DNA from: an uncultured Desulfobacter sp.
GTDB taxonomy: Bacteria; Desulfobacterota; Desulfobacteria; Desulfobacterales; Desulfobacteraceae
Direction: 5' to 3'
Assembly: GCF_963666145.1 (NCBI RefSeq)
Contig: NZ_OY762614.1
Span: forward strand, 2,218,001-2,282,000
DNA: 64,000 nt
Of the stretch, positions 46,752 through 55,387 are shown in pieces. The notes under the pieces were generated by a model that saw only the letters and a program-made list of their open reading frames with translations, made no database searches and had not been told where the DNA came from. A program made the position numbers and the translations under genes. The first letter of the stretch is position 1, and each line of letters begins with the position of its first letter.

Positions 46752-46992
46752 AAGGCTCCCAAAAGTACATTTAAAGGGTGTTGGAATCAATCAAATTTTC
46801 AACTGAGTCTAAACTGCCTACGCGCTTGAATTTCGATTTTTTAAGACCCGGTAGTCCATTTCTATCGTTATAAAATCTGAAATTTGTTTTTTGCCGCAAT
46901 TTTTATGTTAGATAGTGGCCTTGCTTATACTTCAGATACAACGGTATTAACTGAATCAATCGGTTCAAAAAAATCAGCATTGAAATTAAATT

Positions 46993-47035
46993 CTATCCTG
47001 TTGAGGCAAACAACTCCTTTTGTTTATTATCTTTT
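46993..47035 (-). pseudogene. Detached C-terminal end of the IS-A transposase
   Basis: When IS-B and one copy of its duplication are removed, the IS-A transposase frame continues from ...KPQKKD into NKQKELFASTG and stops at TAG (46995-46993). This fragment is the original tail cut off by IS-B. Confidence 0.8.
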
Positions 47036-47147
47036 CTGATTATAACGGATTTGGGGGATAGAGCCGGAGAGCGATGAAATAGACTGAAAAAAATCATTTC
47101 CTGAGTTATGGTTGAAGCGCCAACAGCAACGATAACAAATAAGGAAA

Positions 47148-48734
47148 ATGATGAGTTCCTCCTCTACCACCGCTCCCCGACTGAATCGAACTATTTGTAT
47201 GAATGTTTGTCAAGCACAATATTACATCATTATCCAGCAGGCAGCCCAATTCCGGATGGTATTAGACATGGTAATCATGAAATATCCCGAGCTTTTCCCC
47301 GTTGAAATCACTAACGGATACAAAATGAAGGAGATCCGATTCTCCAAAAAACTGAAATTGAAAATCAGGAGAATTGTAATAGCAGGTGTCAGTTATACCA
47401 TACGACCTTCGTTTGCCATGCCCTATATGAGTGGTCTTGTAAAAGATGTTGAGAAACCGTTATTTTTGCGGAAGTTTGCAGTCCCGTTTTGGGCTTTGAG
47501 TTACTGCTTCGGTAAAAATTCCATGTATTGGTATCGCCTTGAAGCATCCCTTGGCCGACATAGTCTTGTGGGAACCACGATTAAATCCCCAGATACATTA
47601 CCCCAACATGTTTCTGCTGATGAAAAGCATACTCGTCTTTTGGGAGAAAAGACCTATATTGCAACGACGGCTGGGAAAAACTGTATTTTAGGAGCCAGTG
47701 TTTCCGAAACGGCCTCCGGCAAAGACCTCCAAAAAGCTTACGGGGTATTTAAAGAGGAGGCTGAATGTATTAATCCGGGATATCAGCCAGAAACTGTCAA
47801 TACCGACGGATGGCGGTCAACGCAGAAAGCCTGGAGAAAATTGTTCCCCAAGATAACTGTGTTATCCTGCTTCTTACACATATATATTGGCATACGTGAT
47901 CGCTCACGCAAAAAATATAAGGAGCATTTCCTGGATATGGCGACCAGGTTATGGTACTGCTTTCGGGCAGAGTCTAAGGGGGCATTCTCACAGAGAGTTC
48001 GGAGGCTTTCCGAACATTGTCAAAATACGCAGAACGAAATCCCAGACGTAATTTCAGCCAAGATCAAGAGGGCGCATTCCCATTTTCCCGGTTAGCTTAG
48101 GCATATTATCCGTAAACGTTGAAATATAGCAATTGCTCAACAATACATATAAAAACAGCTTGTTATATCATAAAATTATCCTTCCAGTCCCATTTTCCCG
48201 GTGCACAGAACCAAGGAAAATCAGGTGTCTCGGGCAATTTATGTTGAAATTTTTATCTGGTGAGCGCACAGCGGAAGGCCTTCGTTAAAAACATACAATG
48301 TCTAAGCTTGACTTAACTGCTTGATTCTTAATAATTTAATTGCTGTTATAAAAAATATCCAGTCGACCGGGAAAATGGGAATGCGCCCGATCAAGAAGCT
48401 CAAGGATAATCTTCCACAGTTTTCCGAAGCTTATGATTTTCCTGGTGCACATAGAACAAGCAACATGGTTGACCGGCTGATGCAACGGATGGACCGTCAT
48501 TTATTCAGCACCAAGTATTTTCATGGCACTATGAAATCGGCCAATCTCAGTATACGTGCCTGGGCTCTTATCCAAAATTTTGCTCCACTCAATCCGTGGA
48601 CGGTAAAGCAAAAGGGCCATGTGAGTTCTTTTGAAAGAGTGAACGGATTCCAATACCACGAGAATTGGCTTCAGAACCTTTTGATTTCAGCTTCATTGGG
48701 AGGCTTACGGACGGGTCCCCCAAATCCGTTATAA
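47148..48734 (+). pseudogene. IS-B DDE-type transposase, split by a MITE
   Basis: The first part (47148-48069, about 307 codons) has a DDE-like first Asp in VSADEKHTRLLGEKTY and second Asp in TVNTDGWRST. Reading then runs into the MITE and stops at 48095. The second part (48397-48734) encodes KLKDNLPQFSEAYDFPGAHR and the conserved TSNMVDRLMQRMDRHLFS. Removing the MITE and one 8-bp duplication joins A-K-I-K to K-L-K-D-N in frame and gives 419 residues. AAGGAAA lies before the ATG. As it stands the gene is inactive. Confidence 0.88.
48070..48388. mobile_element. 319-bp MITE inserted in the IS-B transposase
   Basis: Perfect 23-bp terminal inverted repeats start GGGCGCATTCCC at 48070 and end GGGAATGCGCCC at 48388. 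The 8-bp direct duplication GATCAAGA is at 48062-48069 and 48389-48396. A third partial copy of the terminal repeat, TCCCATTTTCCCGGT, lies inside at 48188-48202. There is no coding capacity, so it must have been moved by a transposase encoded elsewhere. Confidence 0.92.
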
Positions 48735-50203
48735 CCAGTATCTTTTTTCTGCGGTTTATGTCTTGTCCCAGCCATTTCAATCAACAATGTTACAATTGTC
48801 GTCAATACTGATCGGACAACTACACCATGCTGGCTTCTCACTCTCGTCTGTTCAAGGCCTTCTCTTTTTTTCATCAAATTGAAAGGCCGTTCGCAGTTCT
48901 TTCGAATTTCGATTGCTGATTGCGACCCGTTATGAAAAGTTGGCATTGGCTGGAAATGACCGTTATCAAAACCAATTATTCTCGATTTAGGGCAACTTGA
49001 TGCAAACATACATTCGCCGGGCGTTGCTCCACACCTAAATTCATGGCCATCCAGTGTTGTACCCAGATAATCCATTGGAATTTCACAAGAATCATTGCAG
49101 GTAACTCTCACCGGAGATTGCAATACATTCTCGGGCAATTTCGCTTGCTCCGATGCAGGGGCCACGACATAGACACCTGTTTCATTGAGAACCGAACCAT
49201 CACTATCGTGGTAAGCCTGGTCTGCGGTTATCAATTTAATATCAATGCCTAATGCTTGAGCAAGCTTGATCAATGGTTTCAGAAACAGGCTGTCGTGATG
49301 ATTCGCTGCCCCCACAAGGGATACCAATGGAAAGCTATGGCCGTTTGTGGGATTAATAGCGGTTAGTGTATGCATCCGGTATCCAATGACATAATGCGAC
49401 TTATCCCTTTTGTTCCGGCGTTTCCCACAATCACAGTCCAGATCGGAATAAATTCGTACTTTTTTGCCGTTGATTTCAATGGCGCAAAGGGGATAATTGA
49501 CTTCGGACGGCAGTTCACTGGAATCAACACCATGAATAACGGTATTCTCAAGACAACCCGATTTATAAAAATGGTGGAGGAAATATACCAGGACGTTCAT
49601 CAATTGATTAAATTTCAGGTCGCTCCGGAAATGACATAATTCAGTATGATCTACCTGTTTTTTAGCCTTTAACGACAACCGAATAAAACGCCTGTTTTGC
49701 TTTCGCTCTTTGCCAAAATATTCATCGCTGCAAAATTTCCTGTAACTGATTTCAGGATATTTGATAATTTTTAACAGCTCCATCCGAAATAATTGGTAGG
49801 GCTGAATATCCCTGTGTGCAGCGGAGTAACCATCGGGCGCGATCAAGCTATTGATAAGCTGGTCATCTATGAGTTGGTCAATAAACTGCAATTCCTGATC
49901 TACAATTTCAGGGTATGGCTTTTTCAGGGTGTCAAAATTAAACAGGTTATCGGAATGAAAATTCTCAATGTAAGATGCCATTTCAGGAAGACTACGAATG
50001 CCTGCTGTAGGGGATTGAGCTTCAATACCTATGAGGTCCTCGATGGGGATGTCCAGAGATTGAGAATAATCGTATTGCTCCACAATCTCCATCATGATTT
50101 GTTCTGTCAGTTCTTTTTTGGACGCCCTTGTCATCGTTTTCCAGTTCGGAAAACTCTTTTTTAATTGCTTTGTGATGAGCCGCCTGATATTTTTTCTATG
50201 CAT
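48671..50203 (-). CDS. IS-A transposase, C-terminus replaced
   Basis: About 510 residues from ATG 50203 (AGAGG upstream); the frame opens at a TTG at 50254. DDE-type residues are seen: D in HGVDSSELPS, D in LITADQAYHDSD, and a C-terminal E in RPFNLMKKREGLEQTRVRS, a YREK-like region. A CDCGKRRNKRDKSH segment and a cysteine-containing insert (GATPGECMFASSCPKS) are also present. The last 22 residues (TGYNGFGGPVRKPPNEAEIK and on) come from IS-B sequence and replace an original 11-residue tail. The catalytic core is intact, so activity cannot be ruled out. Confidence 0.82.
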   Translation of the reverse strand: MHRKNIRRLITKQLKKSFPNWKTMTRASKKELTEQIMMEIVEQYDYSQSLDIPIEDLIGIEAQSPTAGIRSLPEMASYIENFHSDNLFNFDTLKKPYPEIVDQELQFIDQLIDDQLINSLIAPDGYSAAHRDIQPYQLFRMELLKIIKYPEISYRKFCSDEYFGKERKQNRRFIRLSLKAKKQVDHTELCHFRSDLKFNQLMNVLVYFLHHFYKSGCLENTVIHGVDSSELPSEVNYPLCAIEINGKKVRIYSDLDCDCGKRRNKRDKSHYVIGYRMHTLTAINPTNGHSFPLVSLVGAANHHDSLFLKPLIKLAQALGIDIKLITADQAYHDSDGSVLNETGVYVVAPASEQAKLPENVLQSPVRVTCNDSCEIPMDYLGTTLDGHEFRCGATPGECMFASSCPKSRIIGFDNGHFQPMPTFHNGSQSAIEIRKNCERPFNLMKKREGLEQTRVRSQHGVVVRSVLTTIVTLLIEMAGTRHKPQKKDTGYNGFGGPVRKPPNEAEIKRF

Positions 50204-50342
50204 AAAGCCTCTGTGGCGTTGTTTTCTTTTGTGTTTGGTCGCTTGAAAGTACAACTAAACAGAGGCTTTTTCAACTCCTAACAAACTGAAAATATGTCTG
50301 ATTTTATTAAATTTAGGTGGTCGATTTCAACACCCTTATTTA

Positions 50343-50390
50343 ATACATTATTTTCGTTACAGATCGAAGAATAGCCAGAATCAATTTTAT
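50343..50390. repeat. Right arm of the imperfect inverted repeat flanking the island
   Basis: Complement of the left arm at 46158-46207, sharing GTAACGAAAATAAT, CTTCGA and ATTGATTCTGGC in the same order. It directly abuts the IS-A target duplication, so IS-A landed between the small membrane protein gene and this arm. Confidence 0.6.
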
Positions 50391-50652
50391 AGAACAGACT
50401 CTTGAATCAAACTAAGAGACTGAGGCCTGGCAGATTCAAGAAAATTAAAGCACCAGCCGCTCATGAACGCTTAAAAAAACAGATATTTTGCTCAATCTGA
50501 ATCTTTTCTATTAAAAGGGTTCAATGGGTAACATAGCAACACGGACCCAGACTTCACTATCAGCATGGCTGGTGCGGCGCACAGCCACCTTAGTCGTTTC
50601 CGTGCCCATACTTGCCCGGGTGCAACAAATATCATGGGCACTATCCCCAACA
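50391..50652. other. Gene-poor region between the island and the repeat protein
   Basis: With the right repeat arm this makes a 310-base gap. Several open frames cross it on both strands, but none has a ribosome-binding site or a recognisable family. GC content rises back to core level at about 50520. Confidence 0.4.
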
Positions 50653-52911
50653 TTACAGCCAGTTATTTTGGGCGTTCTGCCAGGAGTCAAACCAAGTGTG
50701 CAGGCGGCTTCCGGATACGCCGACACCCGTCAGAAACAGGGTGGATTTCAAAAAGCCGGTTTCGTGTCCTCCTGTAAAGATGCCGTTTTCGATCAGATCC
50801 GAAGGCTGAATTCCCTGCCTGAGATAGCCGCCATATTTCAGGACCTGAGAATAACCGGAGTCGCTGTCCAGAAATCCCCGGGTGGTGGTCAGAAAATGAT
50901 CCATGACAGACTGCGCGCCGTCAAGGTCTGCAATATAATCGGCCACGGACAAGAATTCAGTCTTTACAGACCCCTTCAGCTCATTGGTGATGTCAATCAG
51001 ACTGTCCAGACGCTTCCCTGAGATGGCTGCGGCATTAAGAAAATCCATGGTTTCACCGGAATTCAAGGACTGGGCCGTTTCAAGAAGTGCCTCGAAGGTA
51101 TCAAATCGTTGTCCGCCGCCCAGGGCCTGGGCCGAAGCCAGGATCAGGTCGTTCAAGCTTGTTTTACCCAGGGTGTCGGCATAGGAAAGGAAGGTTTCGC
51201 TCTGGGTTGCGTCAAGGCTGGATGCAACGTCCATGAGGGTTCCAAGCACCTCTTCTCCGGCTGTATCCGCGACGGATAAAAAAGTGTCCCGCTGGACCTG
51301 GGTCATCCCGTTAAACTCTTTCAGAAACTTATTAAAATCCTGGGACTGCGCTCCTGCCGCCATCAGGGTGTTCATCCGGTCTTCCCCCAGCACACCGTTC
51401 AGATATACATATTCCTGGGCAAGTCCCGGGTCCTCACCTTCTGCCGCAGCCTTTTCACTGGCCAGAAAGGTTGTCAGTTCTGTTTCTGTAAGGTCTTGTG
51501 CGGTTGCGATAAATTCACCCATCATTTCCGGCGAATTTTTGCCGATATTGGCGACCGTGTATAGAAAATCGCTTTGCTGAGTTCCTTCCAGGGTTTGAGC
51601 CATGGAAGAGAGCGCCTCAATATGCTCCGGATTCTGGGCCGCCGCATATAAAAAATAACTTTGGTTCCTGCCGATCAGTCCGTTGGCCGTCTCAACCAGT
51701 TCGTCTGCATGGGATGGGGCGGCATCAGCCGCTGAGATGAAATTGGCCAGGTCAACATAATCAAGGTCAGCGGCAAAAAGAAAAAGATCGGCCCGCTGCT
51801 CCTGACCAAGATTTTCAGCCACATTCAACACCTTGTTGAAATTTTTTTCGGCCAAAAGGGCGGTGGATAAAAAATCAGACCGGATTCCGGGGCTTTCGCC
51901 AAGCTGTTCCACCATGGATACAAACCTGTCAAGGTGTGGTTCGGCAGAGGCCGCCAGGGTCAAAAAATCTTCTTGCTCCGCACCATCAAGGCTGGATGTG
52001 GTGGCCGCAAGACGGCTCACATTTTCTTTTTCGCCCTGGGTGGCCAAAAGAAAATTTTCAATATTTTGTCCATCCAGCCCGCTGGTAAATCTTAAAAAAT
52101 CGGCCCGGCTCCTGCCGGCTGTTTCCTGGGTAAGGGAGAGCAGGTTGTCCAATCCATCTTCGGCCATTGCTGCGGCTTCGAGAAAATGGGTAAGGGGCGC
52201 ACCCGACAGCATATCCGCCGTGAGGATGAAAGATTCAATGTCGTCCCCTGCATCTGCCGCGCCTTTCAGAAAGAGGGAAAGATCTTCCGGGTCAAGCGCT
52301 TCAATATTCCGGAGGATATCTTTAAAGGTTGCAGGTTCCCCGGCGATTGCCTCAATAAAATTCTGCAGATCACCTGCCTTTGCAGTTTCCCGGGTGCGGC
52401 TGAGAAGATCAGCAGTTTCCAAAAAAAAGCGGATCTGGTCTGCCGAAAGCTTAGATGTTGCATCAATGAGGTTTTCCAGGCCCTGGTCACTGCCGGTCCT
52501 TTGGGCTGTGCTCAAAAACAGGGAACGGTCGTCCCCTTCAAGATTTTTTACCTGGCTTACAAAATCTGCCATCAAAGTTCCTGCATCCGCCAGAACAGCA
52601 AGGAAATTGGCCCTGTCAGTACCAGCCAGTTCCTCGGTGAGCAGAGTGCCGATATCCTCCCACAAACTATTTTCCTCCCCCAGCTCAAGGTAGGCGGAAA
52701 GAAGATCCTCGTACTCGGATTGGGACAGGGTTGAATTCACGCCCGAGTCCTGCCGGGAAGCCGACTCAACTTCCGGATTCACAACATAGACATAGGCGGC
52801 CGAGTCCGCTGCGGTCTCCTCAGTTGCGGAGGCCTGGGGGACGGCGGAAACTGAATCCGTATTTACTCTGAAGGCGTAAGAAACGTAATCAGACTGGACC
52901 TGGATACTCAT
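50653..52911 (-). CDS. 752-residue protein of about 17 helical repeats, unknown family
   Basis: The N-terminal 60 residues are polar and Ser/Val/Ala-rich without a signal peptide. From about residue 85 to 690 the chain is a series of degenerate units of 28-35 residues with the pattern L-x-G-x-x-(Q/R)-x-x-FL-x-x-A-x-x-(A/G)-x-x-x-L-(D/E)-x-L/F-x-x-x-A. Examples are LEGDDRSLFLSTAQRTG and LDGAEQEDFLTLAASAE. Each unit probably forms two helices stacking into a solenoid. It is strongly acidic. The C-terminus (about 700-752) is Gly/aromatic-rich. AAGGAGTCAATT before the ATG is a strong ribosome-binding site. No enzyme motif and no known family recognised; a binding scaffold is an inference. Confidence 0.85.
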   Translation of the reverse strand: MSIQVQSDYVSYAFRVNTDSVSAVPQASATEETAADSAAYVYVVNPEVESASRQDSGVNSTLSQSEYEDLLSAYLELGEENSLWEDIGTLLTEELAGTDRANFLAVLADAGTLMADFVSQVKNLEGDDRSLFLSTAQRTGSDQGLENLIDATSKLSADQIRFFLETADLLSRTRETAKAGDLQNFIEAIAGEPATFKDILRNIEALDPEDLSLFLKGAADAGDDIESFILTADMLSGAPLTHFLEAAAMAEDGLDNLLSLTQETAGRSRADFLRFTSGLDGQNIENFLLATQGEKENVSRLAATTSSLDGAEQEDFLTLAASAEPHLDRFVSMVEQLGESPGIRSDFLSTALLAEKNFNKVLNVAENLGQEQRADLFLFAADLDYVDLANFISAADAAPSHADELVETANGLIGRNQSYFLYAAAQNPEHIEALSSMAQTLEGTQQSDFLYTVANIGKNSPEMMGEFIATAQDLTETELTTFLASEKAAAEGEDPGLAQEYVYLNGVLGEDRMNTLMAAGAQSQDFNKFLKEFNGMTQVQRDTFLSVADTAGEEVLGTLMDVASSLDATQSETFLSYADTLGKTSLNDLILASAQALGGGQRFDTFEALLETAQSLNSGETMDFLNAAAISGKRLDSLIDITNELKGSVKTEFLSVADYIADLDGAQSVMDHFLTTTRGFLDSDSGYSQVLKYGGYLRQGIQPSDLIENGIFTGGHETGFLKSTLFLTGVGVSGSRLHTWFDSWQNAQNNWL

Positions 52912-52999
52912 AATTGACTCCTTGAATTAAGATCATTAGAAATCATAATATCCATCGGCAGTCTTGGGTACATCCTTAACTTTCATTGTCGGCAGCCCC

Positions 53000-53046
53000 C
53001 CAAAAAAGCCGCTCAGCCGTAAGCTGTTTACCGTTTTTAACGGCGC
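53000..53046 (-). terminator. Possible terminator after the EamA gene
   Basis: On the minus strand GCCGT and ACGGC can pair across about 20 bases, and CGGCTTTTTTG follows. It begins directly after the EamA stop and precedes the 752-residue gene. Confidence 0.4.
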
Positions 53047-53047
53047 T

Positions 53048-53965
53048 TCATTTTTTTTGGCTGACTATCACCCCGAAGCCCACCACAAAGGCACCGCCAA
53101 CCTGCCCCAAAGACAAAGATTCTCCAAGCAGGGTCCAGCCAAGCACCACGGCGATCACCGGCACCAGGTTAATGAAAACAGCCGCCCGGGTAGCCGGTAT
53201 ACGGGCCATGGCCCAGTTGTATAAGCCAAAGGCACCCACCGAGGCAAAGGCACCCAAAAGAATCAGCACCCCGATTAAATCAAACCGTAAAACAATCTCA
53301 GGTGAGTCGGCAAGGAGAACAACGCCCGGAGAAAAAAAGAGGAGCCCGGCGATAAATTGAAGCCCGGTCAGGGTCCAGGTATTATAGCGGCCGCTCAAAC
53401 GTTTAACCAGAAGCATATTGCCTGCTGCACAGGCCATGGCAGCAAACTCCAGACAATTTCCAACAAAAGGATTATCCCCCGCCCGGACCGGAGTTGCCTG
53501 CAAGGTTAAAACCGCCACCCCGACCATTGATACAATCAGCCCGAGGACCACTTGCATGGTGATCTTTTCCGATAAAAAAAGCCAGGCCCCCAGGGCCACC
53601 AGCAAAGGAACCGAGGCAGAGATTACCCCGGCTTGGGAAGAGGTGGTCAGTTTCAGTGCATTGGATTCCAAAAGAAAGTAGAGACAGGGCTGAAGCAGGA
53701 CCATGGGAATGATCAGTTTTAAATCCTTTGCCGACCAGGCAGCCGGTTTCAACTGCCGGACAAAGGGAGCCATGATCAGGCAGGCAACCGCCATGCGGCA
53801 GAACATCACCGCCTTGGGGTCAAGCAGGCTTACGGCAAACCGGGTGGCCGGAAATGACGCCCCCCAGAAAAACGCGGCGGCTGCAAGGGCGGCATAGGGT
53901 ATGAAAGTGGACTTTAAAATCGGGTTGCCCGGATGGGTCAATCTTCTGAATTGTGCTGTTTGCAT
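53048..53965 (-). CDS. EamA/DMT family transporter
   Basis: 305 residues, ten transmembrane helices in two EamA repeats (about 20-155 and 165-300). Features include the first-repeat FFWGASFPATRFAVS and the second-repeat GAFGLYNWAMARIPATRAAVFINLVPV. Members export amino acids or other small metabolites. AAGGAGATTTAC precedes the ATG, and this ribosome-binding site lies inside a stem-loop (53966-54006). It follows an AraC regulator on the same strand with an 81-base gap, so the regulator probably controls it. Confidence 0.93.
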   Translation of the reverse strand: MQTAQFRRLTHPGNPILKSTFIPYAALAAAAFFWGASFPATRFAVSLLDPKAVMFCRMAVACLIMAPFVRQLKPAAWSAKDLKLIIPMVLLQPCLYFLLESNALKLTTSSQAGVISASVPLLVALGAWLFLSEKITMQVVLGLIVSMVGVAVLTLQATPVRAGDNPFVGNCLEFAAMACAAGNMLLVKRLSGRYNTWTLTGLQFIAGLLFFSPGVVLLADSPEIVLRFDLIGVLILLGAFASVGAFGLYNWAMARIPATRAAVFINLVPVIAVVLGWTLLGESLSLGQVGGAFVVGFGVIVSQKK

Positions 53966-54006
53966 GTAAATCTCCTTGAATATAAATGAATGTCAAGGAG
54001 ATCTAC
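53966..54006 (-). promoter_or_regulatory. Stem-loop covering the EamA ribosome-binding site
   Basis: GTAAATCTCCTTGA (53966-53979) and TCAAGGAGATCTAC (53993-54006) pair at 13 of 14 positions around a 13-base loop. In the mRNA the Shine-Dalgarno AAGGAG is fully paired and the ATG follows immediately. This could be an RNA-based translational switch, or a dyad operator for the AraC protein. Confidence 0.6.
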
Positions 54007-54046
54007 ACCCGTTTTTATTGAAGGTATTGTAAAAAGGTGCGCAGAG

Positions 54047-54871
54047 CTAAGATGATTCCAGATACTGCCTTGGCGTCGCCCCCACATACCTGCGAAAGGT
54101 ATTTGAAAAATGACTCTGATCGGCAAATCCGGTCTCAAGGGCCACCTGGGCAGGCCGCATGTCCTGGGACAACAGTTTTTTTGACAGCTCAATGCGCTTA
54201 AGAGTCCGGTAGAGGTGGGGCGAAATACCGGTATTTTCCTTAAAAATGCGTAGAAAATGAAACCGGCTCACGCCCACAATTCGAGCCACCCGTTCCAAAG
54301 AGAGTTTTTGATCCAGATCGGAAGCCAGAAGCTGTTTGGCCTTTTGTACAGGGTGGCCTTGGGGCCTGCCTTCTGCAACCGTCGTTCCGGGCACCCCGTA
54401 TTTTGAAAGGATAAAATGCAAGGTTGAAACCAGGACCGCCTCTTTTTCCAGGCTGTCACGGCTTTCCATCATGGTCACCAACAGATGCCGCATCATGGCG
54501 GTGAGCACAGGATTCTTTAAAATGGATGCCGTAAACTCAGGAACACCGCCCCCCGGCATGAAGTCTGATGCCAGATCGGTCATGGCTTTAAGTGAAAAAT
54601 AACACAAGGAATAGTCCAGGGGACTTTCATTCGCCGGGGCTCCGGTATGGATCTGTCCGGGATTAAGCAAGGTCACCGTTCCCGGCCCGGACACCTCTTC
54701 CTGCCGGTCCTTTCCCAGACAATAGCAATGACCCGAGGTAATCATACTGACGATATACAGATCGTCATGAAAATGTTCCGGGAAATGGTGACGGCTTTTA
54801 ACCACCCGGCAAACGTCGATTCCCGGCAGGGAGTGATCCCTGTAATATCTGACATCGGTCTTGGGTCTCAT
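54047..54871 (-). CDS. AraC-family transcriptional regulator with cupin-like sensor
   Basis: 274 residues. An N-terminal AraC_binding cupin (about 15-110; HHFPEHFHDDLYIVSMI, TLLNPGQIHTG) is followed by two helix-turn-helix motifs (about 175-270): LSLERVARIVGVSRFHFLRIFK and PAQVALETGFADQSHFSNTFRR. It lies directly upstream of an EamA exporter on the same strand, a common pairing in which the regulator responds to the exported metabolite. The effector is unknown. Confidence 0.93.
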   Translation of the reverse strand: MRPKTDVRYYRDHSLPGIDVCRVVKSRHHFPEHFHDDLYIVSMITSGHCYCLGKDRQEEVSGPGTVTLLNPGQIHTGAPANESPLDYSLCYFSLKAMTDLASDFMPGGGVPEFTASILKNPVLTAMMRHLLVTMMESRDSLEKEAVLVSTLHFILSKYGVPGTTVAEGRPQGHPVQKAKQLLASDLDQKLSLERVARIVGVSRFHFLRIFKENTGISPHLYRTLKRIELSKKLLSQDMRPAQVALETGFADQSHFSNTFRRYVGATPRQYLESS

Positions 54872-54961
54872 GGCGCCAGTGTAGCGATGTTCTCTTAAAA
54901 GTATTGTAAAAAATTGCTCAAGGCTTTTGGGGAACGTGAAAAAAACAGGTTCGCCTCCCGC

Positions 54962-55387
54962 CTATTCCCCGAGTTTAGCCATTTCGTTGCTCATGTTTTC
55001 CATGGCTTTTTGAACCGCCGGGTCCGACATGTATGACGCGGTTTTCATCATGGCTGCCGGCATCCTGACGGCCAGATCTTCCAGACGTTTACCATCTTTT
55101 TCCAATTCCTTGGGAACCTTTCCTTCCTTGTATTCAGGATATATTTCATCCAGGCTTTGAATCCGGGGAATCAGTTCCTTCATATCGGCGGTATAGGCGT
55201 CAACGGCCTTGGCTACATCCTGGGCGCTGTTCGCCTTTTCAAGGTTATTCACAAATTGTTCCATAACATCTGCCTGCTGCCTGATCACATCGCCAATTTC
55301 ACCACCCAGCGCAGATCCGGAGCCAAAACCAAACATAAGAGCCCCGATCACTGCAAACACTGCCACAATAGACGCTGTCTGTTTCAT
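54962..55387 (-). CDS. Small secreted helical protein, unknown
   Basis: 141 residues from ATG 55387, preceded by AAGGAGGAAGAG; the longer frame to 55438 has no such site. A signal peptide (about 1-28, SIVAVFAVIGALMFGFGSGS) leads into an all-helical mature part of about 110 residues (VIRQQADVMEQFVNNLEKAN, then a Met-rich C-terminus AMMKTASYMSDP). No domain recognised. Predicted periplasmic, or possibly surface-associated. It stands alone. Confidence 0.75.
   Translation of the reverse strand: MKQTASIVAVFAVIGALMFGFGSGSALGGEIGDVIRQQADVMEQFVNNLEKANSAQDVAKAVDAYTADMKELIPRIQSLDEIYPEYKEGKVPKELEKDGKRLEDLAVRMPAAMMKTASYMSDPAVQKAMENMSNEMAKLGE

Larger units (their letters stand above)
47036..48738 (+). 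mobile_element. IS-B: insertion sequence with 8-bp target duplication, inserted in IS-A
   Basis: Terminal inverted repeats CTGATTATAACGGATTTG (left) and, read from the right on the minus strand, CTGGTTATAACGGATTTG continue with GGGGGA. The 8-bp direct repeat TATCTTTT flanks it at 47028-47035 and 48739-48746. It is 1703 bp now, and 1376 bp without the MITE and its duplicated target. It carries one transposase gene on the plus strand. I cannot assign an IS family; an 8-bp duplication occurs in several. Confidence 0.88.
46774..50337 (-). mobile_element. IS-A: insertion sequence with 5-bp target duplication, interrupted by IS-B
   Basis: Terminal inverted repeats AAGGGTGTTGGAATC (46774-46788) and, on the minus strand, AAGGGTGTTGAAATC (50337-50323) differ at one position. 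The direct repeat ATTTA flanks both ends (46769-46773, 50338-50342). Without its nested insert the element is about 1853 bp and encodes one DDE transposase on the minus strand. The family is not assigned with certainty; the transposase looks IS4/IS1182-like. Confidence 0.85.

Noticed and set aside
46158..50390. Integron cassette or attC sites for the inverted repeats around the island
   Set aside because: attC sites occur as direct repeats with a GTTRRRY core and internal pairing; here the repeats are inverted and lack that core, and no integrase is present.
50524..51021. A 165-codon plus-strand ORF at the end of the repeat-protein gene
   Set aside because: About three quarters of it is antisense to the 752-residue gene and it lacks a ribosome-binding site.
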